From positions 62,001 to 126,000 of the forward strand of contig JAKAGV010000008.1 of the NCBI GenBank assembly GCA_021815405.1: a stretch of DNA of 64,000 nt, in the 5' to 3' direction. This stretch comes from Bacteroidota bacterium (GTDB lineage Bacteria > Bacteroidota > Ignavibacteria > Ignavibacteriales > Ignavibacteriaceae). Under the pieces are notes generated by a model. That model did not search any database and had not been told where the DNA came from. It saw nothing but the letters and a program-made list of their open reading frames with translations. Below are positions 36,449-46,517 of the stretch, one piece after another (within the stretch, counting starts at the first letter, position 1; every line of letters begins with the position of its first letter). Both the position numbers and the translations under genes were made by a program.

Positions 36449-36859
36449 TTGGCAGAAAGTAAATATCACCTGGAGATCGAAAGCGATCCGAACAACCTTA
36501 TAACGGTCGAAGAGTTTGTAAACTATTTTTCAGTAGATCTGAATATAAAAGAAGAAAAGATGGCAGGGCTTCTTTTATCTGTTACTGAAGCTACGACGAA
36601 CGCAATTATCCATGCAAATAAAGGCAAAAAGGAAAAAACCGTTACCATCGACGTTGATATTGAGGATAAAAAACTTCTTATAAGAATAAAGGATCAGGGT
36701 CCCGGATTTGATCCAGATAAAGTTCCCGATCCAACCGAACCTGAAAATTTATTAAAGGATTCTGGTCGCGGATTGTATCTGATGAAAATTTATATGGATG
36801 AGGTAAAATACAATGTAACACCATCAGGGACAGAAACCATTCTAGTTTTGAATCTTTAA
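36449..36859 (+). CDS. RsbW-like anti-sigma/serine-protein kinase (GHKL ATPase)
   Basis: A 136-residue single-domain GHKL ATPase of the RsbW/SpoIIAB type, which phosphorylates an anti-sigma-factor antagonist or holds a sigma factor. N-box: EATTNAIIHANKG; G1: DQGPGFDP; G2: GRGLYLM; all intact. It starts at a TTG (36449), which is usual in length for the family. No STAS-domain antagonist, sigma factor or PP2C phosphatase lies in the window, so its partners are elsewhere. Confidence 0.88.
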   Translation: MAESKYHLEIESDPNNLITVEEFVNYFSVDLNIKEEKMAGLLLSVTEATTNAIIHANKGKKEKTVTIDVDIEDKKLLIRIKDQGPGFDPDKVPDPTEPENLLKDSGRGLYLMKIYMDEVKYNVTPSGTETILVLNL

Positions 36860-37052
36860 CTACTCGGTTTTTTGATTCCAAATTTCATCTTACCTAATAT
36901 TAAATTATAAACTACAATTATCAGAAAACCCGTATAAATTCCTTTGCAATTAGATTAATTCATTTTTATTTTTGAACAAGTGTTAGTGATAAATTACGGG
37001 GTACACTCGTTATTACCACTCGAAGATTTTAAAATTTTTAGGAGATTAAAAT

Positions 37053-38018
37053 ATGTCAAGAAAAAAAATAGCTCTCATAGGCGGCGGGCAAATCGGCGGA
37101 GTATTAGCTCAGTTGATCGCCTCCAAACAACTTGCTGATGTTGTACTTTACGATATCGTTGAAGATCTTCCCCAAGGTAAAGCTCTTGATATTGCAGAAG
37201 CAGCTAAAGTAAACGGATTTGATTCTAAAGTTATAGGAACAAACAGTTACAAAGACATTGCCGGCTCTGACTTAGTTATTGTTACCGCAGGTTTGGCAAG
37301 AAAACCCGGCATGAGCCGTGATGACCTTTTAACCACAAATGCAAAAATTATGAAGGCTGTTGCTGAAGGAGTAAAAGAAAATGCACCCAATGCAATTGCT
37401 CTTATTATTTCAAATCCGCTTGATGCAATGGTTACTTTATTTAAGAAAGTTTCCGGATTCCCTTCAAACAGGGTTTTAGGTCAAGCCGGAGTTTTGGATT
37501 CATCCCGATTTGCTACTTTTATTGCTTGGGAACTCGGAGTTTCTGTAAAAGATGTTAACGCGTTAGTATTAGGTGGGCATGGAGATACAATGGTTCCTAT
37601 CGTTCGTTACGCAAATGTAAACGGCATACCGGTTATGGAACTTCTTGAAAGAAAATATAAAGACGCTGCAAAAGCAAAAGAAGTAATGAATGCTATGGTT
37701 GAAAGAACTAAAATGGCAGGCGGTGAAGTAGTAAAGCTGCTTAAAACTGGCTCAGCTTTTTATTCACCTGCTGCTTCAGCAGTTCAGATGGCTGAAGCCA
37801 TTTTGCATGATGAAAAGAGATTAACATCAGCATGCGTTTATCTAGATGGAGAATTTGGAGTAAAAGGATATTACGTCGGCGTACCTGCTGTTCTCGGCTC
37901 AAACGGCGTTGAAAGGGTAGTTGAGTTCAAGCTGAATGCCGAAGAACAAGCTTTGTTGGATAATTCAGTTAATGCTGTAAAAAAACTTGTTGAAGATATG
38001 GGGAGACTTGGTCTCTAA
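37053..38018 (+). CDS. mdh: Malate dehydrogenase (LDH-like type)
   Basis: A 321-residue NAD-dependent malate dehydrogenase of the tetrameric, LDH-like group found in Chlorobi and relatives, converting malate and oxaloacetate in the TCA cycle. Seen: the Rossmann loop GGGQIGG, D34 fixing NAD over NADP, substrate arginines R83/R89 (ARKPGMSR) and R152 (DSSRF), and the catalytic H176 (GGHGDTMVP). AGGAG lies nine bases before the ATG. A strong hairpin terminator follows. Confidence 0.96.
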   Translation: MSRKKIALIGGGQIGGVLAQLIASKQLADVVLYDIVEDLPQGKALDIAEAAKVNGFDSKVIGTNSYKDIAGSDLVIVTAGLARKPGMSRDDLLTTNAKIMKAVAEGVKENAPNAIALIISNPLDAMVTLFKKVSGFPSNRVLGQAGVLDSSRFATFIAWELGVSVKDVNALVLGGHGDTMVPIVRYANVNGIPVMELLERKYKDAAKAKEVMNAMVERTKMAGGEVVKLLKTGSAFYSPAASAVQMAEAILHDEKRLTSACVYLDGEFGVKGYYVGVPAVLGSNGVERVVEFKLNAEEQALLDNSVNAVKKLVEDMGRLGL

Positions 38019-38030
38019 TTTTCATTTTTA

Positions 38031-38068
38031 CCTTCGGGGTCAATATGATTGACCTCGAAGGCTTTTTT
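38031..38068 (+). terminator. Intrinsic terminator of mdh
   Basis: CCTTCG-GGGTCAAT pairs with ATTGACC-TCGAAGG (14 positions with a G-T), immediately followed by CTTTTTTAT. It lies 13 bases after the mdh stop codon. Confidence 0.9.
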
Positions 38069-38125
38069 ATCAAATGAAATCTTTCCGATAAAAGATCTGC
38101 AATCTGAAACCTCATAAAATTCCTT

Positions 38126-39586
38126 TTATGCTTCAGATCTATCTTCTTTAACTAAAAACCAAAGTACAGCAGATATTGCAAGTGTAAAAGAGCTTACAAT
38201 AAAAATCAAGCTCTTATCCGGCGCATGGCTTATAGCCTGTCCAACTCCAAAGCTTGCTACCAATTGTGGTAAAACGACGGAAAGATTAAACAATCCCATG
38301 TATAATCCCATTTTTGCCTGATCAACTTGCTGAGACATTATTGCGAACGGCAAGCTTATTGTCGATGCCCAGCCTATGCCGAGAAGCGCCATAATAATAT
38401 AAATTATTACCGGACTAAAACCGAAGAATAACATCAAGCCATAACTTACTGCCATTGTTGAAATACAAATAGCATGAGTCTTTACTCTTCCGATTTTTCG
38501 TGTTATCGGCTCAAGTACGAAAGCTGGTAGAATGGCTCCGACTGCATTTAAAATCAGGAAGCTTATTGATACTACCCTCCCCATTTCAACTTGGAGCGAA
38601 TTAGAAATCGGATCTCCCGGATTTATGTTGTATACTTTATATTGAATATAAATGAACATGTACACAAACATTGTTTGTATGCCAATCCAGGTAAATGAAT
38701 GAGCAGCTAGCACTTTTTTGAATCCGGTTATTCCTGCTGCACTCTTTGAGTTTCCTTCAGTGCTTTTTAAAATTGCTTTTAATATGAAGAATATTGTTAC
38801 CGCAAAGCAGAATAGTTCGACATAATAATTTCCTAATTCAATATGAATCATCCGCATTATAATTGCATAGACGGCATACAAGAGAAATCCCCACAATGGT
38901 TGGATGCTGTTAAGAATTTCAAGGAAAGAAATCTTGCTTTTACTTTTTACATCTGAGTCTTCTTTGCTTTCAAGTTCTCGAGGTTCTTCAATAAAAATAG
39001 AAGGAATAATAGAAAGTATAAGAACAAAAATTACACCTGTATAAATCAAAATATAATTATTCCAAACCGCACCAATCACGTAAGCAAGTACACCAAACGT
39101 ACCGGAGACTGTCTGCATCCATGCATAACCTTTCGTACGCTCTATTCCTTCCGGAGTAACGTCTGCAATAATGGAACGAGTTGGGTTAAAACTGACATTA
39201 ATTGCCAGGTCAAGAGTTAATGCAATAGCAATCGCAACTCCCAGTATTCCGCTAAATCCTAATGCCGAAGAAATGACGTCGATATTCGGCAAAGCTAAAA
39301 GCATAAGTGCAGCTAGAAATCCGCCAATAAAAATGAAAGGACGCCGCCTCCCTTTCCATAACCAAACTTTATCACTTATTATTCCGATTATTACCTGACC
39401 AAGTATTCCGGCAACTGGACCTGAAGCCCAAACTAATCCAACATCTTCAATCCGCAGATGATATTTAGTGCTTAATATCCAACTAAGTGCCGAGATTTGA
39501 ATTGACAAGGCAAATCCCATAGCTGTAGCCGGTAGACTAAGAATTGCATAAAATGAGTTTGTCAGTTTTTTTTGAATGCTCAGCAT
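38126..39586 (-). CDS. MFS sugar transporter (sucrose/maltose, SLC45/GPH-like)
   Basis: A 486-residue inner-membrane permease with about twelve helices. The loop GRRRPFIFIGG after helix 2 and the early GPVAGILGQ are typical of the sucrose-proton symporter/SLC45 group rather than of drug exporters. It lies 9 bases downstream of the GH13 amylase gene on the same strand. It is therefore most probably the uptake system for the maltodextrins or glucose oligomers released by that enzyme. Substrate is inferred, not shown. Confidence 0.88.
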   Translation of the reverse strand: MLSIQKKLTNSFYAILSLPATAMGFALSIQISALSWILSTKYHLRIEDVGLVWASGPVAGILGQVIIGIISDKVWLWKGRRRPFIFIGGFLAALMLLALPNIDVISSALGFSGILGVAIAIALTLDLAINVSFNPTRSIIADVTPEGIERTKGYAWMQTVSGTFGVLAYVIGAVWNNYILIYTGVIFVLILSIIPSIFIEEPRELESKEDSDVKSKSKISFLEILNSIQPLWGFLLYAVYAIIMRMIHIELGNYYVELFCFAVTIFFILKAILKSTEGNSKSAAGITGFKKVLAAHSFTWIGIQTMFVYMFIYIQYKVYNINPGDPISNSLQVEMGRVVSISFLILNAVGAILPAFVLEPITRKIGRVKTHAICISTMAVSYGLMLFFGFSPVIIYIIMALLGIGWASTISLPFAIMSQQVDQAKMGLYMGLFNLSVVLPQLVASFGVGQAISHAPDKSLIFIVSSFTLAISAVLWFLVKEDRSEA

Positions 39587-39595
39587 TTATTTACC

Positions 39596-41434
39596 CTATT
39601 TAATTAATTGAAAAATATTTCCGGTTTCACCATTAACTTTTATGGAATGATTATCCGAGATATTATAAGTTTGCCCTGTCATCAAATTTTTTATTATTCT
39701 AATGCCGCTCAATTGATCTGAATATCTTTCTAAATTAACCGTTGTTTGATCTTGATTATCATTCACTATAACCAACGCTCTATCTTCGTTCCCGTTTTTA
39801 AAGTAAACAAAAATATTATCGACAGGTGGAAATTGAACTAACTCTCCAGTTGCAAGAGATTTGTATTCCTTTCTTAACTCAAGCAGCTTATGAACAAAAT
39901 TGTAAATATCATTTTGTTCTTTAGTTCTTCCTGCTGCAGTAAAAGCATTTTGTTTATCTCCTGGAAATCCACCCGGGAAATTTTCTCGGATTGAACCATC
40001 ATCCCTGCCGCCTTTAATGCCTAATTCGGTCCCGTAAAAAATTTCCGGTATACCTCTAGAAGTTAGAAGCATAGTTAAAGTCATTTTAAATTTACTGACA
40101 TTTCCGTTAGCCTGAAGTATTGCGCGGGGAACATCATGGTTATCAATAAATGTAACCAGATCATTTGGATTTGCATAAATAAAATCTTTCGCGTAGTCTT
40201 CATAAATGTCGGAAAGATTATCTTTTCCCTGAAGAAAGGCTGTGTAAACGTCGTATGTAGCATAGTCGGTTAATGATGGAAGATTTGAATCAAACTTCTT
40301 TGGATAATAACTATGCGCCTGAAAACTTGAAAGAAAAACAGCATCACCGGTCCAGACTTCTCCAACTATATTGAAGTGTGGATATTCGTCCAGAATTGCC
40401 TTTGCCCATTTTGCTAAATAAAGCTGATTACAATAAGGATAAGTATCTTCTCTTATTCCGTCAATTCCGCTTGATTCAATCCACCAAAGCGTGTTTTGTA
40501 TTAGATAGTTGCTGACAAAAGGATTTGCTTGATTTAAATCCGGCATAGAGTCGACAAACCAGCCTTCTGTTGTATTGATGATGGTTGACGAATCTCTGTG
40601 GATATCTGCAAAAGCCAATTTATCGTGATGAGTTATCTGATGGTTTTGAATGGTGCCATTTATCCAGTCCGAGAATGGTAGATCTTTCATCCACGGATGA
40701 TCAATACTTACATGGTTACTAACATGATCAAGAATAATTTTCATCCCGTCTGCATGAATATCTTCAACCAGCTTTTTGTATAAATTATTTGTTCCAAAGC
40801 GCGGATCGACTTTATATAAATCCGTAGCAGCATAACCATGGTAGCTTACGTGGTCATTGTTTTCAATTACCGGATTTAGCCATAGAGTTGTTACACCCAG
40901 ATTCTTTATATAACTAAGATGATCAATTATTCCTTGAATATCACCGCCATGCCTTCCTAAAGGCGACTTGGGATCGTATTCATTTATCATTCCGCTTACA
41001 CGATTGTTCGAAGTATCGCCGTCGGCAAAGCGGTCGGGCATAGCTAAGTAAATTACATCTGACTGATTGAAGCCTTGATATTTTCCTTTTGTTGAACTTC
41101 TCTTTAACACTGGAAAGATAACGTTTTCGGTTTGACTTCCTTTTGATAGCTTTAAAGTATAATCGCCTGGTGCTGCATTTGAAGGGATATAAATATCAAT
41201 AAAAGAATAGTCAGCATTTGCTGCGTTATGGACTTTAAGTACTTTAATTTTGCTGTTTGAAAAATTTGCCGATATATCCTTCAGATTTTTCCCGTAAACC
41301 ATTAACTGGACTTTATTCCATTTCATCCCTATCCACCAATTCGGAGGTTCGATTTTATTTACTGAAATGGTTTGTGCATATCCGAACGATATGCCGATAA
41401 ATAAAAGTGAGAATAGCGCAAGAAATCGTTTCAA
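39596..41434 (-). CDS. GH13 alpha-amylase / neopullulanase, SusA-like, exported
   Basis: A 612-residue enzyme with a signal peptide (about 1-20). An N-terminal cyclomaltodextrinase-type beta-domain (about 22-110, including PPNWWIGM) is typical of SusA and CDases. The (beta/alpha)8 domain carries all four GH13 regions: LDHVSNH, GIREDTYP with nucleophile D330, VGEVW with acid/base E359, and FIDNHD with D434. A C-terminal beta-domain (about 530-612) closes the protein. It would hydrolyse starch, pullulan or maltodextrins in the periplasm or at the cell surface. It forms a two-gene unit with the MFS permease. Confidence 0.93.
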   Translation of the reverse strand: MKRFLALFSLLFIGISFGYAQTISVNKIEPPNWWIGMKWNKVQLMVYGKNLKDISANFSNSKIKVLKVHNAANADYSFIDIYIPSNAAPGDYTLKLSKGSQTENVIFPVLKRSSTKGKYQGFNQSDVIYLAMPDRFADGDTSNNRVSGMINEYDPKSPLGRHGGDIQGIIDHLSYIKNLGVTTLWLNPVIENNDHVSYHGYAATDLYKVDPRFGTNNLYKKLVEDIHADGMKIILDHVSNHVSIDHPWMKDLPFSDWINGTIQNHQITHHDKLAFADIHRDSSTIINTTEGWFVDSMPDLNQANPFVSNYLIQNTLWWIESSGIDGIREDTYPYCNQLYLAKWAKAILDEYPHFNIVGEVWTGDAVFLSSFQAHSYYPKKFDSNLPSLTDYATYDVYTAFLQGKDNLSDIYEDYAKDFIYANPNDLVTFIDNHDVPRAILQANGNVSKFKMTLTMLLTSRGIPEIFYGTELGIKGGRDDGSIRENFPGGFPGDKQNAFTAAGRTKEQNDIYNFVHKLLELRKEYKSLATGELVQFPPVDNIFVYFKNGNEDRALVIVNDNQDQTTVNLERYSDQLSGIRIIKNLMTGQTYNISDNHSIKVNGETGNIFQLIK

Positions 41435-41755
41435 TGTTTTATTTCCGGAAAAGTAAAATGTTTTGCAGAGATTTTGTATAAACCGTAAAAAGTGTAGATC
41501 ATATTCCTTTTAAACTTATTTTGAATGCAAAATATGATGAACCGGAGGCAAATTTAAAGCACCAATTAGAAAATTGATACTACCCTAATGGAGTGATTTT
41601 CAGCTGTAGTAATCCTACCCATACACTACAATCCGGCGTAGAAATTCTCTTGAAAAATTATTTACAATTTTAAATTAAAAATGGTAACTTTTGATGTATC
41701 TTTCTTGATTTTCTATTATAATAAAAATATTTTTTAATCTAATTTTTTAAAAATT
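41435..41755. other. 321-base gap between divergent amylase and smpB units
   Basis: No gene, tmRNA or tRNA is seen. It should hold the promoters of the amylase-permease unit (minus strand) and of smpB (plus strand). The right end is very AT-rich (TTTAAAAAATT-type runs next to the smpB ATG). No clear operator or hairpin can be supported. Confidence 0.5.
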
Positions 41756-42217
41756 ATGCCAGCGGCAATCGACGAAGAAAAGAATATCACCGTGAACCGG
41801 AAAGCCCGGCACGAATATTCTATAATGCAGACTTATGAAGCCGGAATTGTTCTTCAAGGAACTGAAGTAAAATCGTTAAGACAAGGAAAGGTAAACCTTG
41901 TCGACAGCTATGCAACTTTGAAAAACGGCGAAGTCTGGCTGGTCGGCGCAAACATTAGCGTTTACGAGCAAGGAAATATTAACAACCATGAACCTGCACG
42001 GACACGGAAACTCCTTCTTAACAAAAGTGAAATAAGAAAATTAATCGGTAAAGTTAAAGAAAAAGGCTTAACGCTTATACCGCTTAGGCTCTATTTCAAA
42101 AACGGCAAGGTTAAGGTAGAACTTGCACTGGCTAAAGGCAAAAAAACTTACGACAAGCGTGAATCAATTGCCAAAAAAGATTTCCAGCGGCAACAGGAAA
42201 GAAAAATTAAATATTAA
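41756..42217 (+). CDS. smpB: SsrA-binding protein
   Basis: A 153-residue tmRNA-binding protein for rescue of stalled ribosomes. It has the OB-fold core [48 protein letters not shown] and a basic C-terminal tail [14 protein letters not shown]. Length and motifs are normal. The tmRNA gene itself is not in the adjacent gaps. Confidence 0.97.
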   Translation: MPAAIDEEKNITVNRKARHEYSIMQTYEAGIVLQGTEVKSLRQGKVNLVDSYATLKNGEVWLVGANISVYEQGNINNHEPARTRKLLLNKSEIRKLIGKVKEKGLTLIPLRLYFKNGKVKVELALAKGKKTYDKRESIAKKDFQRQQERKIKY

Positions 42218-42321
42218 ATCATTTTATGAACAAGTACCGAAAAATAATGTTTGAATTATTAAGCTACTTTTCGTTTAATTACATATGAGTCTTTAATTAA
42301 TTTGCAGAACTAATTAGATAG

Positions 42322-43548
42322 ATGAGTAAAAACTTATTTCCCCCTGTAAATGAACAGATGGACCTTATCAAAAGAGGGGTCTTCGAAATCATACCGGAAG
42401 AAGATTTAGTACATAAACTTGAAAATTCTTTAAAAGAAAATAAACCTTTAATTATAAAGCTTGGCTGCGATCCAAGCCGTCCGGATTTGCACATCGGACA
42501 TTCTGTAGTTTTAAGAAAACTTGCTCAGTTCCAATCTCTCGGTCATCAGGCTATTTTAATCATTGGAGATTTTACCGGAATGATCGGTGATCCTTCCGGC
42601 AGAAATGTAACACGCCCGGCTCTTTCACTTGAACAGACAAGAATAAATGGTCAATCTTATCTTGAACAAGCTTCAAAAATTTTAAACAGAGTGAAGACAA
42701 AAATTGTCTATAACTCCGAATGGCTTGGTAAAATGTCTTTCGAAGACGTTATTAAGCTTGCCTCAAAATACACAGTTGCCAGAATGATTGAGCGGGATGA
42801 TTTTACGAAACGCTTCAAAGCCGGTGAGCCGATAAGCATTCATGAGTTCCTCTACCCTCTCGCGCAGGCAATGGATTCTGTTGCAATTAAAAGTGATGTC
42901 GAACTGGGAGGTACAGATCAGAAATTTAATCTTCTTGTCGGAAGAGATATTCAGCGGGAGTTCGGAATAGAACCGCAAGTGATTTTAACTATGCCGCTGA
43001 TCGTCGGAACAGACGGCGTAGAAAAGATGAGCAAATCCTACAACAATTATATCGGCATTTCGGAACCGGCAAAAGAAATTTACGGCAAGACGCTGTCTAT
43101 ACCGGATTCGTTAATTTATAATTATTACGAGCTCGCTACAGATATTCCAAACGATGAGCTTAAGGAAATAAGAACTCAGTTAAATGAAAGCAGTATTAAT
43201 CCAAGAGATTTGAAACGAAAGCTTGCACGAACTCTGGTAGCAATGTACCACAGCGAGCAGGCTTCTAAAGAAGCTGAGGAAGAGTTTGATAAAATTTTTA
43301 TTAAGAAGGAAGTACCGGATGAAATTCCGGAATTCAAACTAAATGATAGTAATGGTGAAATCAATATTCTTGATTTGATCTTGAAAGTAAATTTTGCCCC
43401 GTCTAAAGGTGAAGCACGAAGGCTTGTAATTCAAGGCGGCGTTACACTGAACGGAGAGAAGATTGAAGATATCAATAAATTTGTCAAAATAAATCAAGAA
43501 TCTATTTTGAAAGTTGGCAAGAGAAAATTTGCTAAAATAATAAGATAA
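42322..43548 (+). CDS. tyrS: Tyrosyl-tRNA synthetase
   Basis: A 408-residue class I synthetase. The signature motifs are HIGH (DLHIGHSVVLRKL) and KMSKS (VEKMSKSYNNY), with GDFTGMIGDPSG and the tyrosine-site region VELGGTDQKFN. A C-terminal S4 RNA-binding domain (about 345-405) is visible as SKGEARRLVIQGGVTLNG. This is the TyrZ-like branch by length and motif spacing. Confidence 0.96.
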   Translation: MSKNLFPPVNEQMDLIKRGVFEIIPEEDLVHKLENSLKENKPLIIKLGCDPSRPDLHIGHSVVLRKLAQFQSLGHQAILIIGDFTGMIGDPSGRNVTRPALSLEQTRINGQSYLEQASKILNRVKTKIVYNSEWLGKMSFEDVIKLASKYTVARMIERDDFTKRFKAGEPISIHEFLYPLAQAMDSVAIKSDVELGGTDQKFNLLVGRDIQREFGIEPQVILTMPLIVGTDGVEKMSKSYNNYIGISEPAKEIYGKTLSIPDSLIYNYYELATDIPNDELKEIRTQLNESSINPRDLKRKLARTLVAMYHSEQASKEAEEEFDKIFIKKEVPDEIPEFKLNDSNGEINILDLILKVNFAPSKGEARRLVIQGGVTLNGEKIEDINKFVKINQESILKVGKRKFAKIIR

Positions 43549-43660
43549 TAATTTTCTAATCTTAATTGAATTAAGAAATGGAGAACGATTAAGATTAAAA
43601 AACAAGAGATTTAATTAACGAAAACAAAACAATATGTAAATAAACAACGGAGATGATAAT

Positions 43661-44206
43661 TTGTATGTTCCATCAAAAATATTTTTTACAAAAGGGGTAG
43701 GCAGGCATAAGGAATATTTGACTTCCTTTGAGCTTGCTTTGAGAAGTGCAGGTATTGAAATCTGTAATCTTGTATCAGTAAGCAGCATCTTTCCGGTTAA
43801 TTGCAAACGCATAACCAAAGAAGAAGGACTGAAAGAGTTAACGCCAGGGCAAATAACTTTTTGTGTTATGGCAAGGAACTCCACTAACGAGCCTAACAGG
43901 CTTATTGCTTCATCAATTGGCGTCGCAATTCCGGGAGATAATAATCAGTACGGCTACCTGTCCGAACATCATCCATTCGGACAAACTGAAAAAGTTGCAG
44001 GCGACTACGCAGAAGACTTGGCTGCTACAATGCTCGCAACTACACTCGGTATAGAATTCAATCCTGATACTGACTGGAACGAAAGAGAAAATATTTATAA
44101 AATGTCCGGCAAGATTGTACGCTCATTCAACATCACTCAATCTGCCGAAGGAGATAAAAACGGACTCTGGACAACAGTAATAGCAGTAGGAGTTTTACTT
44201 CCATAA
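43661..44206 (+). CDS. pdaD: Pyruvoyl-dependent arginine decarboxylase
   Basis: A 181-residue proenzyme that self-cleaves between two serines (VSSIFP, S41/S42) to generate its pyruvoyl cofactor, then makes agmatine from arginine for polyamine synthesis. Other family features are [26 protein letters not shown], and the C-terminal [14 protein letters not shown]. The start is a TTG at 43661, supported by CGGAG eight bases upstream and by [12 protein letters not shown] matching the family N-terminus. No agmatine-processing gene is nearby. Confidence 0.93.
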   Translation: MYVPSKIFFTKGVGRHKEYLTSFELALRSAGIEICNLVSVSSIFPVNCKRITKEEGLKELTPGQITFCVMARNSTNEPNRLIASSIGVAIPGDNNQYGYLSEHHPFGQTEKVAGDYAEDLAATMLATTLGIEFNPDTDWNERENIYKMSGKIVRSFNITQSAEGDKNGLWTTVIAVGVLLP

Positions 44207-44218
44207 AAGGGAAATATT

Positions 44219-45139
44219 TTGTTTAATGAATTAACGTTTTGGATTATATTCATCATAATAGTAACATCAATTATAATTATTGATTTATATATTACTGATC
44301 ATAGAAAAGGAGGCATAACGTTAAAAGCAAGTCTATTGTGGAGCGGTATTTGGATAATGACCGCTCTTTTTTTTGATGTATTTATTTATTTTTATCTAGT
44401 AGACGGGCATACAAAAGCACTCGAGTTTCTTACAGGTTACCTGGTAGAAAAATCTCTTTCGGTGGATAATCTTTTTGTATTCTTAATGATCTTCAGTGTA
44501 ATGAATGTCCCTCATCGAAACCAGCCGCACGTGCTTAAATGGGGCATCTTAAGCGCTGTTGTTTTCAGAATAATTTTTATTCTTGCCGGTGTCGGATTAA
44601 TAAACTTGTTTCACCCGATAATTTATTTATTTGCTGCCATTCTTCTTTTTGCTTCATACAGAATGGCGTTCGGCGGCGAGGGAAAAATTGATTACGGAAA
44701 AAATCCGGTAATAAAATTTGTAACTAGATACTTTAACATCATGCCGGATTACGAAGGAAACAAGTTTTTCGTCAGACGTAATAAAAAAACATTTCTTACT
44801 CCTCTCTTTCTTACTTTAGTCTTGATCGAATCATTCGATATAATTTTTGCAGTCGATTCCATTCCTGCAGTACTTGCAATTACTCAGGATCCGTTCATTG
44901 TCATCACTTCAAACATATTTGCAATCTTAGGGCTGCGCGCCTTGTACTTTGCATTAGAGGGGGTCGTCAACATGTTTAAGTACCTAAAATACGGTGTCGC
45001 TGTAATCTTGTTTTTTGTCGGAATCAAAATGATGATTTCCGAATTCTATAAAATACCCACAGAATGGTCTCTCGGATTTATAATGCTGTGTCTTGCCGGT
45101 TCTGTAATACTTTCACTTGTTCATAAGAAGTCCGATTAA
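44219..45139 (+). CDS. TerC/Alx-family integral membrane protein
   Basis: A 306-residue membrane protein with about nine helices, of the TerC/Alx family linked to tellurite resistance and manganese export. The conserved acidic membrane motifs are SLSVDNLFVF in helix 3 and LIESFDIIFAVDSIPA in the second half. It starts at a TTG (44219), 13 bases after the arginine decarboxylase gene, with AAAAGGGA as the ribosome site. Its 3' end overlaps that of the convergent symporter gene by 62 bases, an unusual but clean tail-to-tail overlap. Confidence 0.9.
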   Translation: MFNELTFWIIFIIIVTSIIIIDLYITDHRKGGITLKASLLWSGIWIMTALFFDVFIYFYLVDGHTKALEFLTGYLVEKSLSVDNLFVFLMIFSVMNVPHRNQPHVLKWGILSAVVFRIIFILAGVGLINLFHPIIYLFAAILLFASYRMAFGGEGKIDYGKNPVIKFVTRYFNIMPDYEGNKFFVRRNKKTFLTPLFLTLVLIESFDIIFAVDSIPAVLAITQDPFIVITSNIFAILGLRALYFALEGVVNMFKYLKYGVAVILFFVGIKMMISEFYKIPTEWSLGFIMLCLAGSVILSLVHKKSD

Positions 45140-46517
45140 AGTATAAGCCGTATAGATGAATCGCTACCGCGCCAGTTAACCCTACAAGCATCGGCTCAAT
45201 CTCTCCCAAAACTTTTGTTGAAAGAAAAAATTCTTGGCGGATAAAAAACCACGATATACTTAAAACCACCGCAGAAATCATCTCAATAAAAATAATTTTG
45301 TTATCTATTCTAAGTTTCAAATAATATGCGCTAATGATGGGTAAAATTATTCCTGGGATACAGAACGAACCAATCGTGTACCAGATTTCTATTACTGATG
45401 GAACCAGGTAGGCTAAAATTATTGAAAGCACTCCGGAAATTATAAGTCCGTAAACAGCGTATAACTTTAATTTACCTTCTCCGGATTTTTTACTTAATCT
45501 AAATATAAAATCTCTGCTGATTGTTGTCGCACTTAAGAAGTAGAAGCTATTAAGTGTTGACATTATTGTTGCGAACATTGCTGCATAAAATAAACCTTTT
45601 ATTCCGCTGCCAAGAATCTTCTCTGCGAAAAGCGGGTATGAAAGTACCGGGTTCTTTAAGTTAGGAAGTACAGCTCGTGCATACAAACCGGTTGTTGTGG
45701 TTAAAAAATCAAAAAGAGCAAAGAAAAAAATTGAAATAAGAATTCCTCTGGCGGCAGTTTTTCCGTCTTTAGCAGCGTAACATCTTTGATGGAAACCAGG
45801 ATCAGCAAAAGTCCAGAGTGCAATTAAAAACCAGACGATTATAAATGTCGGTGAAGCACCTCCGGTTACTTGAAGATGATTAGCTGGAAGATTATTTTGA
45901 AGAAATTTTAAACCGCCGAAATCAGACGCTGCAATAAAAACAACAATTAAAAATCCGCCGAACATTACAAAGAACTGAATAATATCAGCATAAATATCGG
46001 AGCGGAAGCCGCCTTTAAACTGATATGCAATTGAAAGCAAAACTCCGATAATTAAGCTTACAATTATCCCTGTGCCAAGTATAAGCGAAATTAAATTTGC
46101 CGTCATCAGCAAATAAGGAGCTGGAGATACTAGGATAAAAACTATAAGTGCAGCGGTTAATCCGACCTTTTTATCGTACACCTGCGTCAACTTATCCGGT
46201 ATTGTAAAGAGTGAAGCATTACGAATTTTTTTTGCAAAGAAAATTGCAAACAGGAAAGCAAAAACATAATACGGAAATCCCTGAGTAAACCAGCTCATCA
46301 AACCGTAACGGTAAGTAAACTCACCGACACCTAAAATTCCGCCATACCAAGTAGAAACGTTTGTAAGAATAAATAATATTAATCCGACTTTTCTTCCGGA
46401 GAGAAGATAATCTTCCGCTTCGTCCTTTGTTTTTCTTCCGAAGAAAAATCCAAATCCAAGAACGGAGATAAAAAAGAGAATTACAATTGTAAAATCTAAA
46501 GTACTAAAGGAGACCAT
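45078..46517 (-). CDS. SSS-family sodium:solute symporter, candidate thiamine permease
   Basis: A 479-residue inner-membrane symporter with about thirteen helices. The sodium-site region AAMFATIMSTLNSFYF...SRDF and the early GRKTKDEAEDYLLSGRKVG are hallmarks of the solute:sodium symporter family. It is the last gene of the TPP-riboswitch operon (outer-membrane receptor, thiamine pyrophosphokinase, symporter) and overlaps the kinase gene by 14 bases. In Bacteroidetes this operon usually carries a PnuT permease, so the symporter most likely moves thiamine or a precursor across the inner membrane. That assignment rests on context, not on the protein sequence. Confidence 0.85.
   Translation of the reverse strand: MVSFSTLDFTIVILFFISVLGFGFFFGRKTKDEAEDYLLSGRKVGLILFILTNVSTWYGGILGVGEFTYRYGLMSWFTQGFPYYVFAFLFAIFFAKKIRNASLFTIPDKLTQVYDKKVGLTAALIVFILVSPAPYLLMTANLISLILGTGIIVSLIIGVLLSIAYQFKGGFRSDIYADIIQFFVMFGGFLIVVFIAASDFGGLKFLQNNLPANHLQVTGGASPTFIIVWFLIALWTFADPGFHQRCYAAKDGKTAARGILISIFFFALFDFLTTTTGLYARAVLPNLKNPVLSYPLFAEKILGSGIKGLFYAAMFATIMSTLNSFYFLSATTISRDFIFRLSKKSGEGKLKLYAVYGLIISGVLSIILAYLVPSVIEIWYTIGSFCIPGIILPIISAYYLKLRIDNKIIFIEMISAVVLSISWFFIRQEFFLSTKVLGEIEPMLVGLTGAVAIHLYGLYFNRTSYEQVKVLQNRQDTAL

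Noticed and set aside
36678-36881. Minus-strand frame inside the RsbW-like gene
   Set aside because: It is the mirror of a strongly supported gene and has no family features.
41435-41755. tmRNA gene beside smpB
   Set aside because: No tRNA-like ends, tag-peptide frame or CCA-type 3' end could be found.
43558-43595. AATCTTAAT/ATTAAGATT inverted repeat after tyrS
   Set aside because: It is AT-only with a long loop, and no T-run follows; it is within what is expected by chance in this base composition.
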